Shown here in pieces: positions 8,253-17,643 of a DNA stretch of 44,855 nt (positions are counted from its first letter, which is position 1; every line of letters starts with the position of its first letter). Where the stretch lies: contig CAYRML010000002.1 in NCBI GenBank assembly GCA_964425485.1, positions 1 to 44,855 of the forward strand, read 5' to 3'. The stretch comes from CAYRML01 sp964425485 (GTDB taxonomy: Bacteria; Bacillota; Dehalobacteriia; UBA4068). The notes under the pieces are model-generated. The model saw nothing but the letters and a program-made list of their open reading frames with translations. It was not told the origin of the DNA and searched no databases. Position numbers and translations under genes: made by a program.

Positions 8253-9044
8253 TTAGATGCGGCGATGCGCGGATTGAGTCCTTTCCAATTCTTCCAGCAA
8301 GTAGTCATTGAGGATGCGGATATAGGTGCCCTTCATACCCAAAGAGCGCACCTCGATCACGCCGGCGCTTTCCAGCTTGCGCAAGGCGTTGACGATGACG
8401 GAACGGGTGATGCCCACCTTGTCGGCAATTTTGGAGGCCACCAAGAGCCCATTAGAATCACCCAGCTCATTAAAAATATGCTCGACAGCTTCCAGCTCGG
8501 AATAGGAGAGAGTATCGAAAGCAATGCTGACCACAGCCCGCTGGCGGGAGATATCCTCCACCTTTTCCACCTTGGCCCGCAGAATCTCCATGCCGATGAC
8601 CGTGGCGCCATATTCGGCCAGAATCAGATCGCCATAATCGAATTCGCCGGTTTTAGAAAGCACGAGAGTGCCCAAACGCTGACCACCGCCTACGATAGGA
8701 ACGATGGTACTGTATTTATTCTGTAAAAAGCAAGCATTATGCACACCAAAAACACAAAATCCATCGCCGTTCATGTTAACTTTTGTCTCCGCGACACGCA
8801 AAAGATCGTCGTTATGCTTGTCCGGAAAATGGGAGTCCAGCTTGACAATATCTTCCATGGTAGGACAATAGAAATTTTCCATAAAGGCATATCCCAAAAC
8901 CTTTCCCTTGCGCCCGACGATGTAGATGTTGGTGTTGATGGTTTTACATAACTTTTCGGCCATTTCCGCAAAACTGATGGGATGGCCGGCCGCCTTTTGG
9001 ATGATCTTGTTAAGCTCCCTGGTCTTTTCCAATAAATTCTTCAC
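8253..9044 (-). CDS. codY: Global transcriptional regulator CodY
   Basis: CodY represses or activates nutrient-adaptation genes and responds to branched-chain amino acids and often GTP. The 263 residues are the usual length. The N-terminal GAF-type sensor (about 1-160) includes NTNIYIVGRKGKVLGYAF. The C-terminal winged helix-turn-helix has VGITRSVIVNALRKLESAGVIEVRSLGMKGTYIRILN, the family's near-invariant DNA-binding segment. The start chosen is a GTG (VKNLLEK) with AAGGAG nine bases upstream; the upstream in-frame ATG lies before the binding site. It is a single-gene unit between two terminators. Neighbouring rel, guaB in the same window, and a CodY-box-like site at gdhA fit a nutrient-control role. 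Confidence 0.95.
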   Translation of the reverse strand: MKNLLEKTRELNKIIQKAAGHPISFAEMAEKLCKTINTNIYIVGRKGKVLGYAFMENFYCPTMEDIVKLDSHFPDKHNDDLLRVAETKVNMNGDGFCVFGVHNACFLQNKYSTIVPIVGGGQRLGTLVLSKTGEFDYGDLILAEYGATVIGMEILRAKVEKVEDISRQRAVVSIAFDTLSYSELEAVEHIFNELGDSNGLLVASKIADKVGITRSVIVNALRKLESAGVIEVRSLGMKGTYIRILNDYLLEELERTQSAHRRI

Positions 9045-9067
9045 AAAATATCGCTCCTTCAAAAACA

Positions 9068-9084
9068 TGTACTATTGTGTACTA
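9068..9084 (-). repeat. Two direct TAGTACA repeats in the codY leader
   Basis: TAGTACA occurs at 9078-9084 and again at 9068-9074, exactly ten bases apart (one helical turn), 24 to 40 bases upstream of the GTG start. They may be a protein site or chance; no known consensus was recognised. Confidence 0.4.
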
Positions 9085-9136
9085 TATTAAGACTATTCTA
9101 AATATAATATTCAACATCAAATGACAAAATCCTTTA

Positions 9137-9165
9137 AAGATAAAAATTATTATAAGTATTGTCAA
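9137..9165 (-). promoter_or_regulatory. Candidate codY promoter
   Basis: TTGACA (9160-9165) is followed after 17 bases by TATCTT (9137-9142). The -35 is perfect and the -10 is moderate. It lies between the ftsZ terminator and codY. Confidence 0.5.
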
Positions 9166-9206
9166 TAAATGATGCCCATATTGTAGAAAATTGTCGGATG
9201 AATACT

Positions 9207-9250
9207 CAAGAAAAGACCGCTCACGCGCAAATGTGCCAAGGAGCGGTCTT
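9207..9250 (-). terminator. Terminator after ftsZ
   Basis: A ten-pair stem AAGACCGCTC/GAGCGGTCTT (9241-9250 with 9213-9222) is followed by TTCTT. It lies 23 bases past the ftsZ stop and closes the dcw cluster. Confidence 0.85.
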
Positions 9251-9272
9251 ATGTGCTTATTAGACCCTAAAT

Positions 9273-10388
<1,116 letters not shown>

Positions 10389-10471
10389 CCATAATCCTCC
10401 TTTATAATAAGCCCTTTGTCAAAACTATTTTTAATCAAAACTTAGGCATATTTACAGGTTTTAATTTGAAT

Positions 10472-10500
10472 ATTATAACAAATTTCCACAGAGAATGCAA
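10472..10500 (-). promoter_or_regulatory. Sigma-A promoter of ftsZ
   Basis: TTGCAT (10495-10500) and TATAAT (10472-10477) are 17 bases apart, in the 166-base gap between ftsQ and ftsZ. This gives a leader of about 75 bases and lets ftsZ be expressed apart from the rest of the cluster. Confidence 0.75.
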
Positions 10501-10554
10501 ATTCCCTGCTTGCAGAAAACATTTTTGGATATTTTTTCAACTTTTTTATTACAG

Positions 10555-11541
10555 TCAATCATTATAGTAGAAAATGACCGGCCTGTCAATAATGCTGACG
10601 TCGATATACTGGATAGAAGCCAGCTTACCTTCGGTTTTCTGCTGATTAAGAATGGAGGTGAAAAGTGTATATTTATCATTAAAATTCTGGGAATCGCCGA
10701 TGCGGACCTCCACGCCGGACTCCAGATAGATCTTGATTTTCTGCGTATCCTCCACATTGATCTCGGCTATGCCCGCATAAATATTATCTTCCATCTGGCT
10801 GATGATATCAATACCGGACTTGATCTGGTCGCCGGAGAGTTCATAGCCGGGCATGACGCCGGAGGCGATATCCCTGACACCGGTGATCAAGGGATAATCG
10901 AGGCCACTGACGCTATTTTCGCGGGAAAGAATGGTCAGATCGGCCGCCAGGGTCAGAAAAGCCTCGCCGGAGACCACCACGGCCAACGGCTGCCGCTCCG
11001 TGACGGTGATGATGAGCTTGTCGGGCAAAAAGCGCCGCACCTTGGCCTCCTCTACATAGCTGTTAAGCTCCAGCCAATCCTCGGCCCGCTGGGTCTGATT
11101 GGCAAAGATGCTGATACCCTCCTGCAAACCGGACAGCTCGATCAAATGGCCAGCATCCGTATATTGGTTGCCGCGCACCTCAATTTCCCGGGTGTTGAAG
11201 AAGGGAGAGTTAACGAAAAAATAACCGCCCGCCAGACATAAAAGCAGCAAAATAGTGATGGGCACCAAACGCATGCTGCCTGCCCGGCGCCGCTTTTGCC
11301 GCTCCAGCTCTAAGGAAGTGATCTTTCTGGGGGCGGCTTGTTGCCGCATCCGCTGGGCGGAACTTGTCCTGCCGCCGGTTGTACGCGTCCTTGCGCCCGC
11401 AGGCTGTGGCCGCTCGCCATAATAGTTCTCATCCGGGCGCTTGTGGCCGGCCGGCCTTTGATCCCCAGATTGAGAATCCTCAAGAAATGGCCTCTGCCTC
11501 CTATTATTGCCACTATGTAAATTTCGCCTTTTATCCACCAT
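10555..11541 (-). CDS. ftsQ: Divisome protein FtsQ/DivIB
   Basis: FtsQ/DivIB links FtsL and other divisome parts at the septum. The 328 residues have a long basic, Gln/Arg-rich cytoplasmic tail (about 1-95), one membrane helix (LVPITILLLLCLAGGYFFV), and a POTRA domain (NTREIEVRGNQYTDAGHLI). The extracellular beta domain contains KVRRFLPDKLIITVTERQPLAVV. The start is MVDKRRN, with GAGGG four bases before the ATG; an upstream extension to 11649 has no binding site. It lies 195 bases after murA, a gap that holds a promoter-like sequence and a hairpin, and 166 bases before ftsZ. No ftsA follows. Confidence 0.92.
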   Translation of the reverse strand: MVDKRRNLHSGNNRRQRPFLEDSQSGDQRPAGHKRPDENYYGERPQPAGARTRTTGGRTSSAQRMRQQAAPRKITSLELERQKRRRAGSMRLVPITILLLLCLAGGYFFVNSPFFNTREIEVRGNQYTDAGHLIELSGLQEGISIFANQTQRAEDWLELNSYVEEAKVRRFLPDKLIITVTERQPLAVVVSGEAFLTLAADLTILSRENSVSGLDYPLITGVRDIASGVMPGYELSGDQIKSGIDIISQMEDNIYAGIAEINVEDTQKIKIYLESGVEVRIGDSQNFNDKYTLFTSILNQQKTEGKLASIQYIDVSIIDRPVIFYYND

Positions 11542-11610
11542 GATTCCCTCAAAAAAAGTTTTTCCAGGCACAACGCAAAGCCGCCAGGCTTGTCCATTTA
11601 TGTATTTGAT

Positions 11611-11648
11611 TTTTGCCGCAGAACCGGGTCTTGCGGCAATAAAAATCA
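11611..11648. other. Hairpin between murA and ftsQ
   Basis: TTGCCGCA and TGCGGCAA form an eight-pair stem around an eleven-base loop, and flanking TGATTTTT and AAAATCA extend it with a small bulge. On both strands the T tract precedes the stem and an A tract follows it, so it does not look like an intrinsic terminator in either direction. It may be a leader structure for ftsQ. Confidence 0.6.
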
Positions 11649-11659
11649 ATAGCCATATT

Positions 11660-11671
11660 ATTATAATTATA
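11660..11671 (-). promoter_or_regulatory. Candidate ftsQ promoter (-10 region)
   Basis: Two overlapping TATAAT-like hexamers lie at 11666-11671 and 11660-11665, upstream of ftsQ. No good -35 is visible at 17 bases, so this is a weak call. Confidence 0.3.
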
Positions 11672-11736
11672 ACAGAAAAAAATCATGATTGCGATATAAA
11701 AGTACGACTTGCCAAGTGTATTTTTTATTTCGCCAT

Positions 11737-13044
11737 TCAGCAGGGACAAATATCGGGCTGCCGCAAGCTGATTTCCTCTGTTTCCGCCGCAGGCACCGCT
11801 TGCCTTTTTATATCGGCGCCCAAAGAGGCCAGGGAGCGCTCCAGATTCTGATAGCCTCGGTCGATATAAAAGACATTTTCCACCACGCTTTCCCCCGCTA
11901 TGGACAAAGCCAAAAGCACCAGCGCCGCACCGGCGCGCAGATCGGTGGCCTGCACTTTGGCCGGATTAAGTCTTTTTTTGCCTTTGACCACGGCATGATC
12001 GCCGGCGATGCGGATATCGGCGCCCATGCGTAACATTTCTTCAGCATGGCGGAAGCGGTTCTCGAAGATATTTTCCGAGATGACGGCAGTGCCCTGTGCC
12101 GCAGTCATCAAAGCCATATACTGAGCCTGCATATCGGTAGGAAAGCCTGGATAAGGCATGGTACACATATCGGCCGCCTGCGGTCGGCGGCAGCATTTGA
12201 CGCGCAGGCCCCGCTCATCACCACTGATGAGCACGCCGGTCTCTCGCAATTTGGCCGTCACGGCCTGCAAATCATGCTCGCTGTAACCGGTGAGCAGTAT
12301 ATCGCCGCCGGTGATGGCCGCCGCCACCATCATGGTGCCGGCCTCGATACGGTCGCAGCGGATGCGATGATGAGCGCCGGAAAGCCTGGGCACGCCGTCG
12401 ATGATGATAGTATCACTGCCATCCCCCTCGATACGCGCGCCCATCTTGCGCAAAAAGTCGGCCAGATCCACAATCTCCGGCTCTCTGGCGGCATTGCAGA
12501 TAACGGTCTGCCCAGGTATGCGCACGGCGGCCATGATGGCGTTTTCCGTAGCGCCGACACTGGGAAAATCGAGACAAATCTTGCCGCCGGTCATTTTTTT
12601 GGACTTGGCCTCGATATAAGAGCCGCTGTTTGAAGTCTCCACACCCATCTGAGATAAAGCCATAAGATGATAATTCATAGGCCGCAGACCAATGGCACAG
12701 CCGCCGGGGAAGGGCAGCGAAAGGCGGCCGAAACGGCTTATGAGAGGACCAAGTACCAAGTTAGAAGCGCGCATTTTTTTCATCAGATCTTCCGGCGGCT
12801 GCTGATTTTTTAGGTTTTCAGCTTTGACCACCAAAGAATCACCCAGCCAGATGATACTGGCTCCATAATGGCGCAGTATTTCGCACATGACGAAAACATC
12901 TTCCAACAAAGGTACATTGTCCAGAACGCATTCCCCATCGGAGAGCAAAGAGGCTGCTAAAATAGGCAAAATGGCGTTTTTGGCGCCATTTATTGCTATT
13001 TCTCCAACCAAAGGGGATCCTCCGTTTATGACAAATCTCTGCAT
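11737..13044 (-). CDS. murA: UDP-N-acetylglucosamine 1-carboxyvinyltransferase
   Basis: MurA transfers enolpyruvate from PEP to UDP-GlcNAc, the first committed step of peptidoglycan synthesis, in the cytoplasm. The 435 residues carry INGAKNAILPILAA with the substrate-binding Lys-Asn. FPGGCAIGLRPMNYHL holds the catalytic Cys that fosfomycin attacks, so no natural Cys-to-Asp change is present. CDRIEAGTMMVAAA is also conserved. The ATG follows AGAGGGG. It lies 31 bases after murB and ends the Mur block. This is a MurA1-like gene by its place in the dcw cluster; whether a second MurA exists elsewhere is unknown. The C terminus is slightly extended and Glu-rich. Confidence 0.97.
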   Translation of the reverse strand: MQRFVINGGSPLVGEIAINGAKNAILPILAASLLSDGECVLDNVPLLEDVFVMCEILRHYGASIIWLGDSLVVKAENLKNQQPPEDLMKKMRASNLVLGPLISRFGRLSLPFPGGCAIGLRPMNYHLMALSQMGVETSNSGSYIEAKSKKMTGGKICLDFPSVGATENAIMAAVRIPGQTVICNAAREPEIVDLADFLRKMGARIEGDGSDTIIIDGVPRLSGAHHRIRCDRIEAGTMMVAAAITGGDILLTGYSEHDLQAVTAKLRETGVLISGDERGLRVKCCRRPQAADMCTMPYPGFPTDMQAQYMALMTAAQGTAVISENIFENRFRHAEEMLRMGADIRIAGDHAVVKGKKRLNPAKVQATDLRAGAALVLLALSIAGESVVENVFYIDRGYQNLERSLASLGADIKRQAVPAAETEEISLRQPDICPC

Positions 13045-13075
13045 GCTGCACCCCTCTTTAGTAGTATTCAGCTGA

Positions 13076-14005
13076 TTATTTTGCCTGGATGAATTCCCCC
13101 ACCACTTTCACTTCCGGCTCCAAACGAACACCATGAGCCTGGAATACGCGCTCCTGCACCTCTTTTATCAGGGACTTGACATCCTCAGCCGTAGCCCTGT
13201 CGATATTAACGATGAAGTTGCCGTGCTTTTTGGAGACCATAGCACCGCCTTTACGCAGCCCGCGCAGGCCGGTCACTTCGACCAGTCTGCCGGCATGATC
13301 GCCGTCAGGGTTGCGGAAGACGCTGCCGCAAGAAGGGAATTCCAGCGGCTGCTTGAGGCTCCTCAATTGCAGCCACTCTTTTATTTTGGCCATGCTCTCC
13401 TCTTTATTACCGGACGGCAGAGAGAGATGCACGGTAGAGACCACCGCCGGCACAGCAAAAAGCTTGCTGTACCGATAGGCAAAATCCAACTCATCAGCTG
13501 TTATCTCGTATCTGCTGCCATTATATTCGATGACGGTGACTTTGGTTACAAATTCGCCGATGGTATTTCCGTAAGCACCGGCATTCATGCGCACAGCGCC
13601 GCCGATGCTGCCTGGTATACCAGCCGCGAACTCGATGCCGGCCAAAGAACGTTCGGCTGCCTCCAAAGCCAAAGTACGCATCAGCATGCCTGCTTGAGCG
13701 CAGACATTGCCGCCGCGCCAGGTGGCCGCGGCATAGGCCGGCCCCATCTTAATCACAACACCGCGCAGGCCCAAATCGCTGACCAAAAGATTGGAGCCAT
13801 TGCCAATAACCAGGTAGGGTAGCTGATGCTTATAGAGAAAGGCCATCACGTCCATGATCTCTTGCTCCGAGGAGGGCAAGAGCATAAAATCGACCGGCCC
13901 GCCGATACGCCAGGTGGTATGGTCTTTCATCGGTTCGTCGACCAAGACCGGCAGGCTCAGCAGCTGCTGCAATTGCTGCCGCAAAGCGGTTTTTTCTTTA
14001 TCCAT
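13076..14005 (-). CDS. murB: UDP-N-acetylenolpyruvoylglucosamine reductase
   Basis: MurB reduces the MurA product to UDP-MurNAc using NADPH and FAD. The 309 residues fit the shorter (type II) family of Bacillota. The FAD segment is LVIGNGSNLLVSDLGLRGVVI. IPGSIGGAVRMNAGAYG and SCGSVFRNPDGDHAG hold the conserved substrate and proton-donor Ser residues. The start is MDKEKTA, with GGGGAGG eight bases upstream; the longer frame to 14035 overlaps murC and is not used. It starts four bases after the murC stop, so translation is likely coupled. Confidence 0.96.
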   Translation of the reverse strand: MDKEKTALRQQLQQLLSLPVLVDEPMKDHTTWRIGGPVDFMLLPSSEQEIMDVMAFLYKHQLPYLVIGNGSNLLVSDLGLRGVVIKMGPAYAAATWRGGNVCAQAGMLMRTLALEAAERSLAGIEFAAGIPGSIGGAVRMNAGAYGNTIGEFVTKVTVIEYNGSRYEITADELDFAYRYSKLFAVPAVVSTVHLSLPSGNKEESMAKIKEWLQLRSLKQPLEFPSCGSVFRNPDGDHAGRLVEVTGLRGLRKGGAMVSKKHGNFIVNIDRATAEDVKSLIKEVQERVFQAHGVRLEPEVKVVGEFIQAK

Positions 14006-14009
14006 GGGC

Positions 14010-15395
14010 TTACCTCCCCTTTTTACGCCCGGCAAATTTCTCGCCGGCCCGGCGGATATTGCCAGCGCCCATAATCAAAAGCAGGTCGCCGGGCTGAGTA
14101 TATTGCTGCAAAAGCTCCAGCACATCGGCCTCAGTGGCCGCATAGAAGACGTTTTGCTGGCCTTGGGCCTTGGCCTCATCGACGATCAGCTGGGAAGTAA
14201 CGCCGGGGAGGGGCCGCTCGAAGGCCGGATATATCTCATTGATAATGGTAATATCGCATTGGCCAAAGGCGGCCGCGAATTCCTTATACATGGACTTGGT
14301 ACGGGTATAGCGATGGGGCTGAAAAACACCCACTATGCGCTTTGCGCCTAGGTCACGCGCCGATTTGACGGTGGCCCGAATCTCTGTGGGATGATGAGCA
14401 TAGTCGTCGATGACGCGCACGCCGTCCACCTCGCCCAACAGCTCGAAGCGGCGGCCTGTGCCTACAAAGCGGGACAGCGCCGCAGCCAGTTCGGCAAAAT
14501 CGAATCCCAGATAACGGCCGATGGCGATGGCCGCCAGAGCATTGGATATATTATGCTCGCCCGGCACAAAAAGATCCAGCCGGCCCAGCGGTTTTTCTTT
14601 TTCATAAACGGTGGCGCTGATGCCGTCACAGCGGAACTCCAGATCTTTGGCCTGATAATCGGCCTCCTTGGTCAAGGCATAGGTGATATAGTTGGCAGGA
14701 ACCCTGTCTTTAAGGGCCCGCACATTGGGGCAATCAAGATTGACCACAGCCAAACCGTCGGGCGGCAGCTGTGAGATATATTGCTCAAAAGCCTCTATAA
14801 TATTTTCCAAGCATTGATAATGGTCCAGATGATCGGGCTCGATATTGGTAACAATGGCAATGGCAGGATTAAGCAGCAAAAAAGTACCATCGCTCTCATC
14901 AGCTTCGGCCACCAGTTGGCCGCCGCCTCCGCCTTTGGCATTGCTTTTCAGCTGTGGCAAAGTGCCGCCGATAATCACCGTAGGGTCGGCTCCGACCAAT
15001 TCCAGCATCAGGGCGATCATGCCGCTGGTGGTGGTCTTGCCATGTGCGCCGGCCACGCCGATGCTTTGGCGCAGGCTCATCAAAAAGGCCAGGGCCTCGG
15101 CCCTTTTATAGACGGGCAGACCCCGCCTTTTGGCCTCGTCCAGCTCTGGATTGCCGGGCTTGATGGCCGAGGAATAAATGACGGCCTCAATATCCGGGCC
15201 CAGGTTGGCCGCCTGATGTCCGATATAGATTTTGCCGCCCATATCACTAAGAGCGGCAGTCAGGGCCGAATCGGCGATATCGGAGCCGCTGATATCATAA
15301 CCCATCGTCAGCAAAATTTTGGCGATACCGCTCATGCCGATGCCGCCAACACCGATAAAATACAGTTTTTTCCCTTCTAGATCAATGGTTTTCAA
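14010..15395 (-). CDS. murC: UDP-N-acetylmuramate--L-alanine ligase
   Basis: MurC adds L-Ala to UDP-MurNAc with ATP. The 461 residues have the N-terminal Rossmann domain (FIGVGGIGMSGIA), the P-loop AGAHGKTTTSGM, the central EADESDGTFL and NIEPDHLDHY motifs, and the C-terminal VIDDYAHHPTEI. The start is a TTG eight bases after AGGAGGG. An ATG lies four bases earlier in another frame and stops after five codons, and no in-frame ATG occurs before the GGIGMSG motif. It follows murG by 20 bases and is followed by murB after four. Confidence 0.97.
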   Translation of the reverse strand: MKTIDLEGKKLYFIGVGGIGMSGIAKILLTMGYDISGSDIADSALTAALSDMGGKIYIGHQAANLGPDIEAVIYSSAIKPGNPELDEAKRRGLPVYKRAEALAFLMSLRQSIGVAGAHGKTTTSGMIALMLELVGADPTVIIGGTLPQLKSNAKGGGGGQLVAEADESDGTFLLLNPAIAIVTNIEPDHLDHYQCLENIIEAFEQYISQLPPDGLAVVNLDCPNVRALKDRVPANYITYALTKEADYQAKDLEFRCDGISATVYEKEKPLGRLDLFVPGEHNISNALAAIAIGRYLGFDFAELAAALSRFVGTGRRFELLGEVDGVRVIDDYAHHPTEIRATVKSARDLGAKRIVGVFQPHRYTRTKSMYKEFAAAFGQCDITIINEIYPAFERPLPGVTSQLIVDEAKAQGQQNVFYAATEADVLELLQQYTQPGDLLLIMGAGNIRRAGEKFAGRKKGR

Positions 15396-15415
15396 CCATA
15401 ACCCTCCTCTGATAA

Positions 15416-16528
15416 CTATCTCTTTGCCAAACGCAAAGCTATATCTATGATATGTTGCAGGGCCTGCGGTTTACCTAAGCCGCTGGCCGCGGCAGACATT
15501 TTCAGCATTTTTTCCCGATCAGTGAACAGATTGCGCACGGCCTGCGTCAGCGATTGTGCGCTCAAATCCTTATCCTCGATCAACAGGGCGCCGCCGGCTT
15601 TTTCCACGGCCTCGGCATTCAAAAGCTGATGATTGGCCGCGGCATAAGGATAAGGCACAAGTATAGATGGCAAGCCGCGGCAGAGGATCTCCGCCAAAAA
15701 GGAAGCGCCGGACCGCCCTACCACCAGATCGGCGGCCGCCAAACCCTTTTCCATTTCATGCAGATAAGGCATCAGGTGCAGTCGCGGCTCCTGGGCCAAC
15801 CCCTGATCTTTTGCCGCCGCCTTCATGGCCTCATATTTCTTTTCGCCCGTGATATGGATGATAAAAAGCCCATCGGCCAAAAGCGGCTTCCAGGCCCCGG
15901 ACATGGCCGTGTTGATGGAGGCCGCGCCCTGTGAACCGCCCGTGACCACAAGCACCGGCTCCGAGGGGCCGATTTGCCAGCATTCCCTGGCTTGGTCCCG
16001 TTGGGCCTCGATAATGGACGGCCGCACCGGCAGGCCGGTTATTTCTATTTTATGCCTGTGGCGGGCCGCAAACAACTCCCCGGCCGCGGCAAATGTCAGA
16101 CAAATTTTATCGGCGTTTTTTGCCAAATTGCGGTTAGAAAGGCCCGGCGCGGCATTTTGTTCATGAATCATCGTATGTATACCCAGCTTGACGGCCGCCT
16201 TCATCACCGGCCACGAGGCATAGCCGCCGGTGCCGAAAACCACCTGCGGGGCACATCTGCGCAAAATCTCGGCGGCCTCTTTGCTACCGCGGCGATTGGC
16301 AGCCAAATCTTTGAAGATGGCAAGAGACTTGCGATGCAAAGGACAAGTCTCCACACCGATAAAATCGAAACCGGCCTTAGCGGCCAGCCGCTCTTCCGTG
16401 GAATCCTTGCCGCCCATATAAAGTATCTCGGCCTCGGCCGTCCGAGCCAGGCCGCCGGCGATGGCCAAAGCGGGATAGATATGCCCGCCGGTGCCTCCGC
16501 CCGTGACCACAAATCGCAAACCACTCAT
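15416..16528 (-). CDS. murG: UDP-GlcNAc:lipid I N-acetylglucosaminyltransferase
   Basis: MurG converts lipid I to lipid II on the inner face of the membrane. The 370 residues of a GT-B fold begin with the glycine-rich VVTGGGTGGHIYPALAIA. They include HEQNAAPGLSNR, the donor-site VTGGSQGAASINTA, and a later GRSGASFLAEILCRGLPSILVPYPYAAANHQ with the conserved acidic and Gln residues. The start ATG overlaps the ftsW stop (ATGA), so the two are translationally coupled; the longer frame to 16585 would lie inside ftsW. Confidence 0.97.
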   Translation of the reverse strand: MSGLRFVVTGGGTGGHIYPALAIAGGLARTAEAEILYMGGKDSTEERLAAKAGFDFIGVETCPLHRKSLAIFKDLAANRRGSKEAAEILRRCAPQVVFGTGGYASWPVMKAAVKLGIHTMIHEQNAAPGLSNRNLAKNADKICLTFAAAGELFAARHRHKIEITGLPVRPSIIEAQRDQARECWQIGPSEPVLVVTGGSQGAASINTAMSGAWKPLLADGLFIIHITGEKKYEAMKAAAKDQGLAQEPRLHLMPYLHEMEKGLAAADLVVGRSGASFLAEILCRGLPSILVPYPYAAANHQLLNAEAVEKAGGALLIEDKDLSAQSLTQAVRNLFTDREKMLKMSAAASGLGKPQALQHIIDIALRLAKR

Positions 16529-17631
16529 CTTTTGATCTCCGCATATCTCGACAGATTCAATAATATACCCATAGAAATCAGGCAAATAATCAAGGATGTG
16601 CCGCCATAGCTGATAAAGGGCAGCGTAACACCCGTGACGGGCAAAAGTCCGGTGACCACGCCCAGATTGATAAAAGCCTGCAAGCCGATCATGACGGTGG
16701 CCCCAAGGGCCAAGAGGGAGCAGAACATATCCTTAAGTCCGATGGCCACCATCAAACCGCGCCATATCAGTATACCAAATAATGCGATGACAAACAAGCA
16801 CCCTAAAAAACCCATTTCTTCGGCCAAAACAGAAAAAATAAAGTCTGTGTAGCCCTCCGGCAAATAATACCATTTGGAGCCGCCCGCGCCCAAACCGACA
16901 CCGGTCAGCCCGCCATTACCAATGGCCAAAAGCGACTGTACGGTCTGAAAACCGTCGCCCAAGGGATCCTTCCAAGGATCCAAATAGGCAGCGATACGGT
17001 TGGCACGGAATTCCGTATTGGCGATGACGGCGATACCGGCCGCAAAGCCAATACCTACCGTCGCACCCAGATATTGCCAGCGCACGCCGGCGCAATACAT
17101 CATGATGACGGCAGTCACGGCGATGATGGAGGCGGAACTGAGCGCATTCTGAGCAAAAACCAACAGCGCCGCCACCAGCGTCAAGGCGATGCAGGGCAAA
17201 AACCCGCGTGTAAAGCTGGCCATACTCTTCTGATGATCGCTGCATATTTTGGCCAGCAGCAGTATCATGGCTAATTTGCAGACCTCGGAAGGCTGGAAGC
17301 GGAACCCGGCCAGATTAAGCCAGCGCTCAGCGCCGCCGGCCGATTCGCCGGAGCCGCTGAAAAGCACCAAGAGCAAAAGGATGATGACCAGGCCAAAAAT
17401 GGGCCAGGCCAATTTCTTATATACTTTATAATTGATCTTATAGGCGATAAACATGGCGATCAGGCCCAGACCGGCATTTTTGGCCTGTGATTTAAGATAA
17501 TAGTAGGGATCGCCATAATCATACTGCGCCAGATATTGACTGGAGCTGAAGACCATGATGATACCGATGCCTAAAAGGGCCATCACCACAAAAAATATCC
17601 ACCAATCCGGCGATTGTCTTTTGATCTCCAC
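16525..17631 (-). CDS. ftsW: Septal peptidoglycan polymerase FtsW
   Basis: FtsW is a SEDS glycosyltransferase that polymerises lipid II at the septum with its partner class B PBP. The 368 residues have about ten membrane helices. Conserved parts include GGAERWLNLAGFRFQPSE, FRANRIAAYLDPWKDPLGDGFQ, LTGVGLGAGGSKWYYLPEGYTDFIFSVLAEEMG and PFISYGGTSLI. The region usually written PDLG/PHLS reads QNALSSA here, a permissible variant in this group as far as I can judge. It follows murD by 12 bases and overlaps murG by four. SpoVE, the sporulation paralogue, cannot be excluded by sequence alone, but its place in the dcw cluster favours FtsW. Confidence 0.94.
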   Translation of the reverse strand: MEIKRQSPDWWIFFVVMALLGIGIIMVFSSSQYLAQYDYGDPYYYLKSQAKNAGLGLIAMFIAYKINYKVYKKLAWPIFGLVIILLLLVLFSGSGESAGGAERWLNLAGFRFQPSEVCKLAMILLLAKICSDHQKSMASFTRGFLPCIALTLVAALLVFAQNALSSASIIAVTAVIMMYCAGVRWQYLGATVGIGFAAGIAVIANTEFRANRIAAYLDPWKDPLGDGFQTVQSLLAIGNGGLTGVGLGAGGSKWYYLPEGYTDFIFSVLAEEMGFLGCLFVIALFGILIWRGLMVAIGLKDMFCSLLALGATVMIGLQAFINLGVVTGLLPVTGVTLPFISYGGTSLIICLISMGILLNLSRYAEIKR

Positions 17632-17643
17632 GAAGCTTCCTCC

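Noticed and set aside
16525..17631. Possible loss of a conserved acidic residue in FtsW (QNALSSA where others have PDLG)
   Set aside because: This region varies among Bacillota FtsW/SpoVE proteins and all other motifs are intact, so it is not reported as a defect.
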